A stretch of 64,000 nt of DNA from Arabidopsis thaliana (Eukaryota; Streptophyta; Magnoliopsida; Brassicales; Brassicaceae). This document shows positions 48,280-58,924 of the stretch, piece by piece. Location of the stretch: assembly GCF_000001735.4 (NCBI RefSeq), contig NC_003074.8, forward strand, positions 14,329,261-14,393,260. Reading direction: 5' to 3'. Each line of letters starts with the position of its first letter. Position 1 is the first letter of the stretch. Position numbers and translations under genes: made by a program. The notes below the pieces were generated by a model, which had not been told where the DNA came from, did no database searches, and saw only the letters and a program-made list of their open reading frames with translations.

Positions 48280-49461
48280 TGTTATCTGCAGGTTTTCCGT
48301 AAATAACAATTTTGTTAGCGTTCTCATAATTATAACAATAGTCTGACAAACCCTAAAGTAAAGAACTTTCCAAATGATAACTTTAAAGTACAAAATACTC
48401 AGATCTTTAACTTTTACCTTTCAGATTTCAATTCTCTGTGTTTAGCTCCTTCTTGCATTTAAGATGTCGGAAGCTAAAGAATTTAGTATGATAGTTTTTC
48501 GGTTGCTAACAGAGTGAAAATATCACCCTAATAAATAGCATAGCATGTGTAAGTGATATTTCCGCAAGCCCGTAAATATCAGTAATAATTTCCCATTTCT
48601 TTGATGTTTCCAATGCCGGCACATAGTATCTTCCAATATAACCTCGATATCTTGAGCATTAAATGGTGAGGCAGATAGACTACTAACTGTTATCGTTTTT
48701 TCGGTTTTGTAGGGGTATTAACGGGATAAATAAAAGCGCCGAAGAGAGAGGGCTAAATATGATTTTATTATGCATGGTTTCTTAATTTTTGGATCGTCCG
48801 AGCATAGACTTTAATATCACCTTTAAAATAAAGTCTATCGTTACACATACTTATAAAATATATGAATATAATATCATCAAGTCTCAATAAATTTATTAAT
48901 ATGTCATCTTAGTCACAATATTAGGAGTGCACATTTTAGTTTCATGTTAAAAATGATTCGTTCTAACAATCTAACTAGAGTTTAGCTTATTATTTATAAT
49001 ATTTTAAGAAGTGACAACAAATATATATATATATAATTTATAATGTATATAATTTATACATTGAGAAACGAAAATACAAAAATAAATGGAAGAAATATAA
49101 TAAAATAATATCGGTGTATGGGATGTTTAAGGGATATAAGAGATCTATTAAGATTTAAAATACTATTAATTTGATCTTATTATCCTACAATAAGACAAAA
49201 TTTCTAATAATAATACATAACGAAAGATAAAGATAATTTTTCTTCTCAGAGAATGGATAACATATATTGACTTGAACTAACATGTGAAACCTACAACAAT
49301 GATTTTTTTATAATGTTAAGAAAAGCATATCAATGGTTGTAGTCTAGATCTTTAAAAAAAACATTTAGTTTTAGCGAGCTGTGAGGAAACTAGGTATTTG
49401 CAGTTGTTTAATCAAAATGGTTATCTAAATCCTAAACTATATTAAAACAATTAATAAAAAT
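48280..49461. other. Non-coding, AT-rich 3' part of the Helitron-like unit
   Basis: MURA upstream region, then AT-rich sequence. No ORF or RNA gene is supported. I looked for a MULE terminal repeat here against 36129-36535 and saw none. Confidence 0.4.
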
Positions 49462-49493
49462 AAACCTTCGCGTAGCGGAGGTTAATAACCTAG
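49462..49493 (+). other. Helitron 3' terminus: hairpin and CTAG
   Basis: The stem CCTTCGC/GCGGAGG (one G-T pair) with loop GTA is followed about 10 bp later by CTAG. This is the classic Helitron termination structure; the next base is T, as expected for A^T insertion. Confidence 0.78.
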
Positions 49494-49752
49494 TATATAC
49501 CAAAACATGTTGCCGTGTCATTGTAAAAATTTACTCAATACCATAATCAAAATATGACCCTTAACAAACCGTATATCCAATAAACATAAACGAATTTCCT
49601 CTAAGTGAATTATATAATTTTATTTTACCATGTTTAACGAATTAAATTTCACAAATTTCAACATGATAAACCATAAAAATTATTTATCTATATCATAATA
49701 TAGATTAAATTAGATTCATATTCAGTATTAAACAAGTAGGCTCTGCTACAAT
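49494..49752 (-). other. C2 leader with degenerate primer-binding site
   Basis: Minus-strand sequence right after the 5' LTR reads TTGTAGCAGAGCC (49751-49739). It matches the tRNA-Met PBS TGGTATCAGAGCC at 11 of 13 positions. The remaining bases are AT-rich and non-coding up to the Helitron edge; no Gag is present. Confidence 0.65.
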
Positions 49753-50397
49753 TGAAGAAATTTGTACCGGTTTATAACGATTTATAAAAACTAATAACGA
49801 ATTCTATAGCCAGAAACCGTGTAAATAAATAATTAAATCTAGATCTTAGGGTTTAAATATTCCTGGATATTCTGCAGCGAAAAGATGAACCATATTAATT
49901 CGAGGTTGTTTTAGCACTCCAAGTGTTGTGTCTTTACCGGTATCCACACGCACAAAATGTGAATCAGATCTGTAATGCTAATTCCTTTGAGATCTTATCT
50001 CAAAACTTTAGACAAACTTTTGTCTCTTGTATTTTAGGGTTCTTGTGATCAAAAGTATATCTCACTAACGTTGCTAATATATCATATATATAGCTAAACG
50101 TTTAACCCTAACTAATTATGTATCATATATAACATATATAGTATAATAAACATTTTATTATATATGCACAAATACAAATATATTATATATTATATTATTA
50201 TTAATCCAACATTAATCCAATTTGCTTAGGTGTGTGATCATGTAGGTTTGTATAATATTAGCAATTAGTTCTGACTCATATATTATAAGCGGTCTCTAGC
50301 AAAACATTATAACCACCTAATATTATACAAATGTCCAACCTCGACATTACAACTTTAACTAAAGTAAAATTCAACTGATGTCAGGACATTACCAACA
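49753..50397 (-). repeat. 5' LTR of C2
   Basis: The 645-bp partner of 6045-6756. On the + strand it starts TGAAGAAATTTGTACCGG (the other copy has TGTAGGAATTCGTACCGG) and ends CCAACA before TTCTT. It has an extra 20-odd bp (ATCCACACGCACAAAATGTG) near 49941 and lacks an AT-rich piece of the other LTR. Confidence 0.88.
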
Positions 50398-50720
50398 TTC
50401 TTATCTCGGGTTCTCGCCTGAGCAAGCATGGCTTCGCTATCGAGATCGATGCAGATAAGCTTGTAATCTCCAAAAATGGGGTGCTTTTGGGATATAGTTT
50501 TGTTTGTGATGTTCAATTCAAAATTTCTATTGAAGCGGTGATCTGCAACAATGTTGTAACCGAGGCTTCCACCTCGAAGAAGAATGATAAACCAGTTGCT
50601 TATGTTTCAGAGTCTTTCAATACTTAGCATGAACACATAGGACGTGTTAATATCAAGTCTATGAGTAGATTGATGAACATGAATTTGATTCCAAAACATA
50701 AAATAAGCAAAGATAAATGT
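50398..50720 (+). pseudogene. C1 copia GAG-pre-integrase fragment
   Basis: Directly after TTCTT the C1 frame resumes with ISGSRLSKHGFAIEIDADKL and continues to KPVAYVSESF. One stop follows, then HEHIGRVNIKSMSRLMNMNL and IPKHKISKDKC. The integrase His/Cys finger is cut here. C3 has the matching sequence (WHKRLGHVNYKTMQKMQNMN), which continues into integrase, whereas C1 runs into CACTA sequence. Confidence 0.82.
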
Positions 50721-50939
50721 TAGATTAGCGTCCAAGCCAAACTCACTAAAATACCATCACCCAACGTGGAGAGAACAACACAACCTCTCTCTACAGGAAA
50801 ATTGAGTATTCTTAGTGTCCAAAATCCTCTATCTAACGAGACAATAGTGAAGTAGAAAGTGTTATGTCTGCGCCCATGATAATAGGTCGACGGCTTATGA
50901 TAGTGGTTTGGAGTGGTGCTATTGTTTGTCGATATAGTA

Positions 50940-51260
50940 TAGCGATCAATATGATGCAATTGTTATATGTTTTTATAGCGTGTATTGTTTGCCATTAATT
51001 ATCTAATAACAACATTTACTTCTTGAAATTGTTACTTATATAATAGCATTTGTAGAGTGCTATTAATTTATAATAACATAGCGTCAAAACTATGCAATTA
51101 ATTGTTTTGAAATAGCATTTACATTATGCAATTGTAGTAATAAACATAGCAAATAGAAAATGTCATTTAATCAATTTGAATAGTAATTGTAACCTGCAAT
51201 TAATCCAATTATTATAGCATTTATTAGTACGCAAAAACGAATTTGTGAAAAAACAAACAA
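50940..51260. repeat. CACTA subterminal repeats
   Basis: Many copies of ATAGCATTT(A/G) and its reverse ATGCAATT/TGCTATT-like words occur in both orientations (e.g. 51036-51060, 51110-51135, 51208-51216). Such arrays near CACTA ends are the binding sites of TNPA-type proteins in the classic En/Spm system. Here the assignment is by position and pattern. Confidence 0.6.
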
Positions 51261-51321
51261 AAACAAGCTAAACACAAGTAAATATTAGAGAAAAGAAAAC
51301 GCACCTTATTTTAGTGTACTA

Positions 51322-54300
51322 TTATTCTGCAACTATGATCCCTTCACAATCATTTCTATTACAAAAATCTTCATCATCAGAAGATTGCTCCTCCAAATCA
51401 TTAGAATCCTGAATTAATACTGATTCAGCAACAAACTTCTCTTCTGTCTCTAACTCGTGATACCCTCTAGGTGGCGTCCTCATAACTACAGACCAAGGTA
51501 AAGAGTCATCTTCGACGGAGTAAAATACTTGTTTTGCTTGAGATGCCAAAATATATGGATCTTTCAGAAATGCAGATTGGTTAAGATGGAGATTAACAAG
51601 AGTGAATCCGTCTTCTTCTTTTACTCCATTTCCTTTGTTGGCCCAGTTACATCTGAATAACAGAATCTGAAACATGTGATAATCCAGTAATATGATCTCC
51701 GTTATTACTCCATATTATGTAACAATGTTAGCCATGTGGTTAGTATCACGAGCACTAGATCTACACATACTAAAAGCTTCATAGACAACACCACTATTCT
51801 ATGTCTTCCGCTTCACATCATCAGTTAAAAATCGCTAACCATTGATGATATATCCCTTATGTGACAGAGCAATATTTCTTGGTCTGAATGCTAACCATCT
51901 CAATTGCGTGCAATGCTCTTTTGAGTTTGTAGGAATCTGTTCATAATAAATAAATGAAGAGTTATTCAATACAAATATTCGGTATATCTATCACTGTATG
52001 GAAATAATTCATACATGTACTTTAACCCACTATGGGAATTTTTCCAAATGAGTTTTCCATAATAAAGTACGATTCCTTCTCAATCTGACATCATTCTCTT
52101 GCATTTCTTCAAAATGCAACCTAGTTTCACAATTTCATAAATTAGTTTGCATTGAGGTACATGTAACATTAATGAATTATGATATAGTAGTGATTACTTA
52201 CTCAATATATGGATTCATAACTGCCATGTTCATTAAGACATACCGGTGAGCTATGTCTGTCTCTTTATTAAAAAGCATAACTTTTGTACCTTTCTGCAAT
52301 GGGCGGCCTTGACGGATTAGTGGATCAACCTCAACATCTTCATTGCGGTTGATTGGTTCTTCAAGTGGTACATATTCTTTTAGAAACTCCAAACAAAAAG
52401 CCATGCATTCTCCAGCCAAGTATCCTTCTGCCATGCAAGCTTCTGGTCTTGCAAATTGTTTTAATACATGCATTTAGTGTTTTCATGTACCTATATGTAA
52501 ATAAAATATAACATTTATCAAATATTTTAATATAAAAAAAAATTTGTTATTAAAAATTTAAGATAGTACCTTTAAATGGATACATCCACCTCAAGTGAAC
52601 TGGTCCACGTAAACGAACCTCCCTACATAGATGTATTGGAAGATAGAACATGATGTCAAAAAGCGATGGAGGAAAGTACCTCTCCAATCGACATAATGTC
52701 TCCACAAGCTAAGACTCTAAGGTTATCAGCTTCTCAGCTTCAATAACATGCTGACACAATCGGTTGAAGTAACTACATAATCTACTTATTGCAAACGTAG
52801 GTCCTTTTTGCAGCATACCTCTTAAAGCAACAGGTAATAGATTCTGAAGAAGCACGTGATGGTCATGGGACTTTAAGCCACTAATAACAGTCGAGTTAAC
52901 CAAAACACAGTTATTTATATTCGAACAATAGTCATCAGGTCCATTAAACTTAGATAATCTAGTGCAAAATATATTTTTTTCTTCCTTAGACAACCAAAAC
53001 GATGCTGGAGGCAAATAAGTTTTTTTACCACGTATTTTGAGTGTGCTATTTGGTTCGGATCCCCATATCTTCCAAGTCTTTCCGTGCTTTTATCCTATCC
53101 TTTGATTTCGCAGTATGCAGCAAAATGGACAAAATGGCATCAGACGCATTCTTTTCAACATGCATTACATCAATATTGTGACGGACATGCATAGTCTATA
53201 CATTTAGAAAATAAATATTGTTAAAAAATGCACGAATTTATTAGACTATTTATTATGTTAAGAGCGAACCATCCAATAAGCTAACTCGAATAAAATAGAA
53301 CGCTTCTTCCATCTCCATTGATCAGTGCCTTCCTCATATTCATCATGTAAACTAACCTCATCTTCAAACAACTCTTTTCGATTTCTTTTCTTATTTTTAG
53401 CCAGTGGTTTCCTGAAATCATTTTTAAAGTCCTTAAGACTATCAAGAATTTCTTCTCCTGTGTGAATTCTATTTGCAGTTCCTTCTTCAAAGGATGCCCA
53501 AGTCTGAGTCGCTTCCTATTACCTAAATACACATACTTACGACTGAACTTTAACCACCTATGTGGTGTATCTTTTCCACATACATTACATGTTTTTTTTC
53601 CTTTAACTTTACATCCAGCCAATGTCCCTAAGGCTGGATAGTCACTAATAGTCTATAACAACATCGCCCGCAATGTGAAATTCTCCTTCATAAATGAGTC
53701 ATAAATCTCAATACCGTCACTCCACAAATCCTTTAAATCGTCTATCAATGGAGCTAAATAAACGTCAATGTTATTACTCGGTGCAGTAGGCCCTGGGATT
53801 AATAAAGACAACATGATGTTTTTCTCTTTCATACACATAGTAGGTGACATGTTATAGTTAACTAGCAAAACAGGCCAAATACTGTAACTGATGTTTTGAA
53901 TAGAGAATGGGTTCATGCCATCTATTGAAAGACCTAGCCTAAGGTTTCTTGGTTCAAGAGCAAATTCTGGCCAATTTTCATTCACTTGAGCCAAGGTGAG
54001 TGGGTCAACGGGATGTCGAATCGTACCATCATCACTACGATTACTGAAGTGTCAACGTAAATTCTCAGCAGTCTTTTTTGATCTAAACATCCTCTTTAAT
54101 TTGTCCTTTATGGGAAAATACCTAAGTACCTTAGCTGGAATCCCTTGTTTAACATCGTTACTATACTTATCCTTTTCCCATCTTGAAGTTTTACATCTTG
54201 GATAGCTTACCATGTCCTCATACTCTTTCTGGTAAAGGATACAGTCGTTCTTGCAAGCGTGAATGACATCATAGCCAAATCCAAAAATCTTCAGGAATTT

Positions 54301-54934
54301 TTTTACCTCGCTTATTAATGTTGGAAGAACATTATCTCCAGGGAGCATATCATGAACTAGCTTTATAAGTTGATCAAAATAGTTCTCCAACATCCCACTC
54401 TTCACTTTGATGCGATAAAGTCCCATAATTGCAGAGATTTTATTATATTTCAAACATCCATTGTATAGAGGAGTTTCAGCATCCTGCATATTTTTTTTTC
54501 CTAAAATCAGATTCTTCTTTATTATCTTCATTAGAAGCTGCCTCACCATTATTGTCCGAATAATGTTTGTCGTCTTCACTTTCAAAAAATGCAGTTATGA
54601 GCAGCTCATAAGCTTCACCTGGACAAGTTGGATCATCATCACTACGATTAACATTCCTTTTATCCCCATCATTAATCCAAAAACTATTTCTCTTGTACTT
54701 TTCATCCATTCCTCTAATCACTAGATGCTCCAAAACTACATCAACTTGTTGGTGGCACAAATTGCGACAATCACTGCAAGGACAAAACATTGCCGAAGGA
54801 TTTCCTAAAGTCTTTGCTGATTCAATTAAAAAATATCTTGCACCCTCCTCATAATCATTGCTAAGCCTTGGAAACCAGACCCAAGACTTGTCCATTTGAA
54901 CACAATTTTCCATCTCCATGATTGAATAAATCAA
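51322..54934 (-). pseudogene. CACTA transposase, TNP2/TNPD type
   Basis: From right to left: a transposase-associated domain at 54934-54600 (DKSWVWFPRLSNDYEEGARYF, CPCSDCRN, a Zn-binding pattern); the TNP2 domain at 54500-52700 in several frames (LPTLISEVKKFLKIFGFGYD, CKNDCILYQKEYEDM, SIDGMNPFSIQNISYSIWPV, CNVCGKDTPHRWLKFSRKY); the DUF4218-like block LKSHDHHVLLQNLLPVALRG at 52890-52700; LKQFARPEACMAEGYLAGE at 52460; and a DUF4216-like C-terminus FRCNWANKGNGVKEEDGFTL at 51675-51322. It cuts and joins the element ends in active copies. Frame breaks and introns are mixed; no long frame is intact. Confidence 0.85.
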
Positions 54935-55896
54935 AATTTATAGTGAATAATAAACACAAAATTTCAATACACAGCCGGGTATACTATCAATTTTTTCAAA
55001 CACAATCAGTATGCTATCAAAATACCAGTTTATCTGATTTAGACTACAAATTCAGTCATTATTCCTATCAAAAAAACGGCAACTAAGGGTTCATATTCGA
55101 ATCGACAAATTTTGTTAAGAATTGACAAACCTTGTAATGCAAGCTCTATTCCAAAAAGAACAGTGGATTATGATGTCCTCGGCTACAAGAGGATTGTGAT
55201 GTCCTCTACAATAGGATTTTGATCTCCTCGGCTTGAATTAGAGGAGACAAAGATTGTTATGGATATGGGAGACTGGAGATTTGATAACCTTAGAAGGGAG
55301 ATTGGAGATTCAATAACTGGAGATGAGTTCAAGAATTTTTCTCTGGAGATTGAAGATCGAATCTTGGAGATTGTAGGTGATGACAGTGGTTAAGAGATTA
55401 AAAAGCTATAAGGTTAGGGAAAAAATAAATCGACGACTTATGTAACAAAGTTTTTTAGGGAAAATTTCAATTTAATTAAAGCATCGATCGATTGTTAATG
55501 AAGAATTTCCTAATTTGTTATATTTTCTCGTAATATTCAATAGTAACAAAATGGTTTGGTTTTCATCATAAGTCCACACTTTGACATTATATTTGTATGC
55601 AAAAACTAATCATGATATTCAACATCAATGTTTCCAATAAATGTTTTATTTGTATGCAAAAGCTAATCATAAGTCCAAACATGAACCATATATATCAGGT
55701 TTCACAAACATTAGAACTCTAGAGTACTTCAACCAAAAGCAAAACCACAATAGCATAACTTGTTTTAAGAGTACTTCAACCAAAAGCAAAACCACAATAG
55801 CATAAGTACTTGTTTTCAGAGTACTTCAACCAAAACCACAATAGCAATAACTTTAAACAGACTAGAAATTTCAAGCGATTCTAACAATCACCACTT
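54935..55896. repeat. Intergenic CACTA region with a three-copy tandem repeat
   Basis: Between the two CACTA genes. Units starting AGAGTACTTCAACCAAAAGC at 55721, 55768 and 55818 repeat with a 47-50 bp period. A GATGTCCTC(G/T) repeat lies near 55170-55230. No ORF is supported. It is upstream of the TNP2-type gene, so it may hold that gene's promoter. Confidence 0.6.
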
Positions 55897-58174
55897 TTAG
55901 ACAAACATGATCTTCTCATTCGGCCAGGCAACAGTAGAACCTACTGCATCTGCAATGCAAACAATTTCTGAATTTGGTTTCCAGACTTTAGCTTCTCCAA
56001 TCTTCGCGACTTCTATCATTATCTTGCTTGCATTGTGACCTAAGGGAACGAAGTTGACTCTCTCAGTTGGATTGGTTGACATAACTCTACCTTCTGCAAC
56101 TTCTTCTCCAGAATCATCGCAATCTAACAAAATGCATTTCTTCTTTCTAATAGAGTCGGTGCTACATGAGCTGTTGCTTAAGCTCTGCTAGCAGGAACTC
56201 ATAGAATGTCAGATGTATCCATTACTAATGTATAGATCACATAGATAAACAATGTACCTTAGATTTTGGAGTCTTCTTTGATGCTGACTCATTTGCCTTA
56301 GGACTGAGCACTCGAATATGTTTAAGAGGCAATGCGATGTTCTGATTGACTGCCTTACCAATTGTTAAGATTTTTGTGCTTAGTGGTCTCCACAGGGAGG
56401 CATTTGAAGCTGTTGGATAAAATTTATCAACTGTCACAATTGATGCTCCCTGACCAATTTGGAAGTTGTTGACTGAAGCTGTTGGGTCCAGACAGAAGCG
56501 TCTTCGTTTGTTACAGACCTCACAATAACAGCAGCCGCATGATGATCTATTTTTATACGGCCAATCTTGTACAATGGATCCATTGAATAATATTCTGCCT
56601 CTGCGACAACCAGATCCTTAGGTGCAGACCAATCAAGTAGCCGATACCTTACACCATTCTCTTCAGAATTAGAACCATCATCACTTTCATGCTCACAATA
56701 AAAACATGAACATAAGATAAATTTGCATTCAATATAGTATGTTGAGAAGAATAACATGAACAATTATATGTTATAAACAAAACTCACATTTTCCCAGTTA
56801 AATCACAGACTACTTTCCGCAAGTCTTCAATCCGGGTTTGCATGATCAGCTTGGGTAGCTTTAAGTGTATCAACTTGTGAGTCACTTACCTGTAGGAGTG
56901 CCAGCTTAGCGGCAGTAACACCTCTGGCGAGTCCTCTAATTCTGCCAGGTTTGTCTCTCCGCAATACTTGACTAACAACATCTTCTTTAATACTCGTTGT
57001 TGCTGAGGAGCCCATGTCACTATCAATAGTCCTTATTTTTTCCTAACAAACCAAATATTTGAAAATTATTAGGAATATTAAAGTCCACCAAACACTAGAT
57101 ATAAAATGGATGATTTCTTACAATAGTCTCGGCAAATTCTGAATTCACATATCTTCCATCTGAATGTGTGTGTCCAGCTACCCAAACTTTTGCTTCTGGT
57201 CACCTGTTTATGATCAGAACTATTCTGTTTCTACAATTGACAACACAAAACATTCATAGAATAAGTACAAAAACTATCATAAATTCCATCAAATAAATCC
57301 AGTAGGGTAGCTATACCACCTTATGAGCTAGGCATGTCATGCCTCGACGGATGGTTGTGTGAGGAATTTGAGCCTTCCCCAAGCTTCTGTACCTATCACT
57401 TCGTACCTAAATTAAAGTTTCAGTTTAGTTAGATGAAACTCACAAATAACCATTAACATTAACTGAAGTATTAGATCCTAATCAACCTTAAATTCATTGT
57501 TGGTTTTACACTTCACCCAATTATTCCAAGCTATGACAGATTGGATGTTGCTTGGCTTTAACTTAAGTCTTTCAGTCTTGTCTTTGCAGCTCGGACTTCA
57601 GAGACGAGTCTTGACTTAGAAGACCTCCACAAACAACCCATTTGCTTGAAAACAGTCTCTTTTTGCCAAACTTCTTTCAAACTGAACCTTGCCTAGAATA
57701 TATAAGTTCAAGTCATTTAAATTTCAACTAAAAATAAGATGACTACTATGAAAATACCTGGATTTCTTCACATAGGGTGTCACTAGTCTCATCAGAAAAC
57801 TTCCTCCAATCATCTAATAGTACAGACACATGTTCCCTCACAAGAGGACCAAGGAAAGAGGAGCGTGTAACTGAACCAGGGCCAACGTGTTCACCTGTAG
57901 ATGTAAATTTAACATCTATCTTATCGTGAATCTGTTTTGCAACTTTGCTCATCCTAGTTTGTCCTCTTGTTTTCCTTTTCTTTGTCTCTATCTCCTGGGT
58001 CCGAGTTTCCTCTGTGGAAGGTTGGACATCACCCTCTGTTGCTGCCTCTTCTTCTCTTTCACCATCCACTTCTGTAGTTGCAGGCTGCTCACCATCTTCC
58101 TCTTCTTCAGCCAAGTCAGAAACAAGTACACTAGCCACACTCCCTTGATTTTGTAGTTCATCAATCTCATTCAC
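55897..58174 (-). pseudogene. CACTA accessory protein, TNPA-like (Transposase_24 / Ptta type)
   Basis: The N-terminal part (58174-57758) is acidic (EEEEDGEQPATTEVDGEREE) then basic. It leads to the family signature TRGQTRMSKVAKQIHDKIDV, then KFTSTGEHVGPGS and SSFLGPLVREHVSVLLDDWR. The next exon (about 57694-57490) reads KQMGCLWRSSKSRLVSEVRA, then NIQSVIAWNNWVKCKTNNEF. A third (about 57405-57320) reads VRSDRYRSLGKAQIPHTTIR. Later exons at 57015-56830, 56763-56434, 56437-56237 and 56130-55897 have less familiar sequence. In En/Spm the second protein binds subterminal repeats and aids transposition. Whether all exons join in frame could not be proved by eye; at least one stop lies near 57210. 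Confidence 0.75.
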
Positions 58175-58677
58175 AAGTATTTCATCAATAACATCATTTC
58201 TAGATGTGACATTACTCTTTACTCGTCTATGGATTTAGAGTCCTACAACGAAAGGCAAATCCACGCCTTGTTGACGAAGACTACGCCGGGGATGGTGCTT
58301 AAGTGACATCTTTGACCACCTGATGGAATGATAAAACCAATGAACAAATATCAGAAGCAAAACAACACAACAAAACAGATTATAAACAAAAGAGGAAATA
58401 TGACTATCTAACTTACTCTCTCTCGCATCTGACATATCAACACATTAACACATCAAGAACAAATCTGACAATCTAACTCAATCTCTCTCGCATCAGACAA
58501 TCTACTATAACGAAGACCCATTAACAAACAAATCGGGTAAACAAGAGTTTAAATCTGTCAATTTGAGATTTTGATTGTGAAAAAACAAACATGCATGACC
58601 CTAAATCTATCAATTGTCAAAGCTGATTTAAAACGAAATAGATAGTTATTTGGGTGAGAGTGAGTTGTAGGGTTACT

Positions 58678-58850
58678 GTGAGAGGCGACGGTGAGAGGTG
58701 AGAGACGACGGCGACAGTGAGAGGCGACAATGAGAGGTGAGAGACGACGACGACATTGGAAGGCGACGGTGAGATGCGAACGAGTGTGAGAGTCGACGGC
58801 AACATTGAGAGCGGCGACGTCGACTGATTTTCGTGAGAGTCGACGGAAAG
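58678..58850 (+). repeat. GAGAGGCGACGG minisatellite
   Basis: Imperfect units of about 38-41 bp carrying GTGAGAGGCGAC(G/A)(G/A)TGAGAG then GACGACGGCGACA-like text, repeated two to three times and then degenerating. It lies about 500 bp upstream of the TNPA-like start, where CACTA elements often have GC-rich subterminal arrays. Confidence 0.65.
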
Positions 58851-58924
58851 AGTCGTGAGCCAGATGCGAGAGAAGGTGAGCTAGCTAGGTTTGAGAGTTT
58901 AGAGAGGAAGAGGAAACTACAGTT

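Larger units (their letters stand above)
34312..49493 (+). mobile_element. Helitron-like unit (non-autonomous), 15.2 kb
   Basis: The 5' end (TCTAATTTATATTATATAAA) resembles Arabidopsis Helitron starts. The 3' end is CTAG (49490-49493), preceded by a GC hairpin (CCTTCGC-GTA-GCGGAGG, about 49465-49481). It sits between A (34311) and T (49494), the normal Helitron target, with no TSD. Both flanks are C2-like AT-rich sequence. No Rep/helicase gene is present. Cargo: an F-box fragment and a Mutator-like gene set. I cannot exclude that the two ends belong to different Helitrons, or that a MULE inserted into a smaller Helitron; I found no 9-bp TSD for the MULE. Confidence 0.62.
6045..50397 (-). mobile_element. 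Ty1/copia element C2, inserted in C1 and itself nested
   Basis: LTR copies at 6045-6756 and 49753-50397 lie in the same (minus) orientation, with canonical TG/CA ends. They are flanked by a perfect 5-bp TSD, TTCTT (6040-6044 and 50398-50402). The C1 reading frame resumes across the pair (HLPDMRKIL before, ISGSRLSKHGF after), which independently supports one insertion. A degenerate tRNA-Met PBS adjoins the right-hand LTR (49739-49751) and a purine tract (AGTGGAAGAT on the minus strand) adjoins the left-hand LTR. The span is 44.4 kb because Athila-1, C3 and a Helitron-like unit sit inside. Without them about 7 kb remain. Confidence 0.9.

Noticed and set aside
50744..50755. CACTAAAATACC as the CACTA terminal repeat
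   Set aside because: No inverted partner was found near 58.9 kb and no 3-bp duplication; a CACTA pentamer occurs often by chance.
57887..58156. Plus-strand frames at 58 kb
   Set aside because: They are antisense to the TNPA-like exon that carries the Transposase_24 signature.
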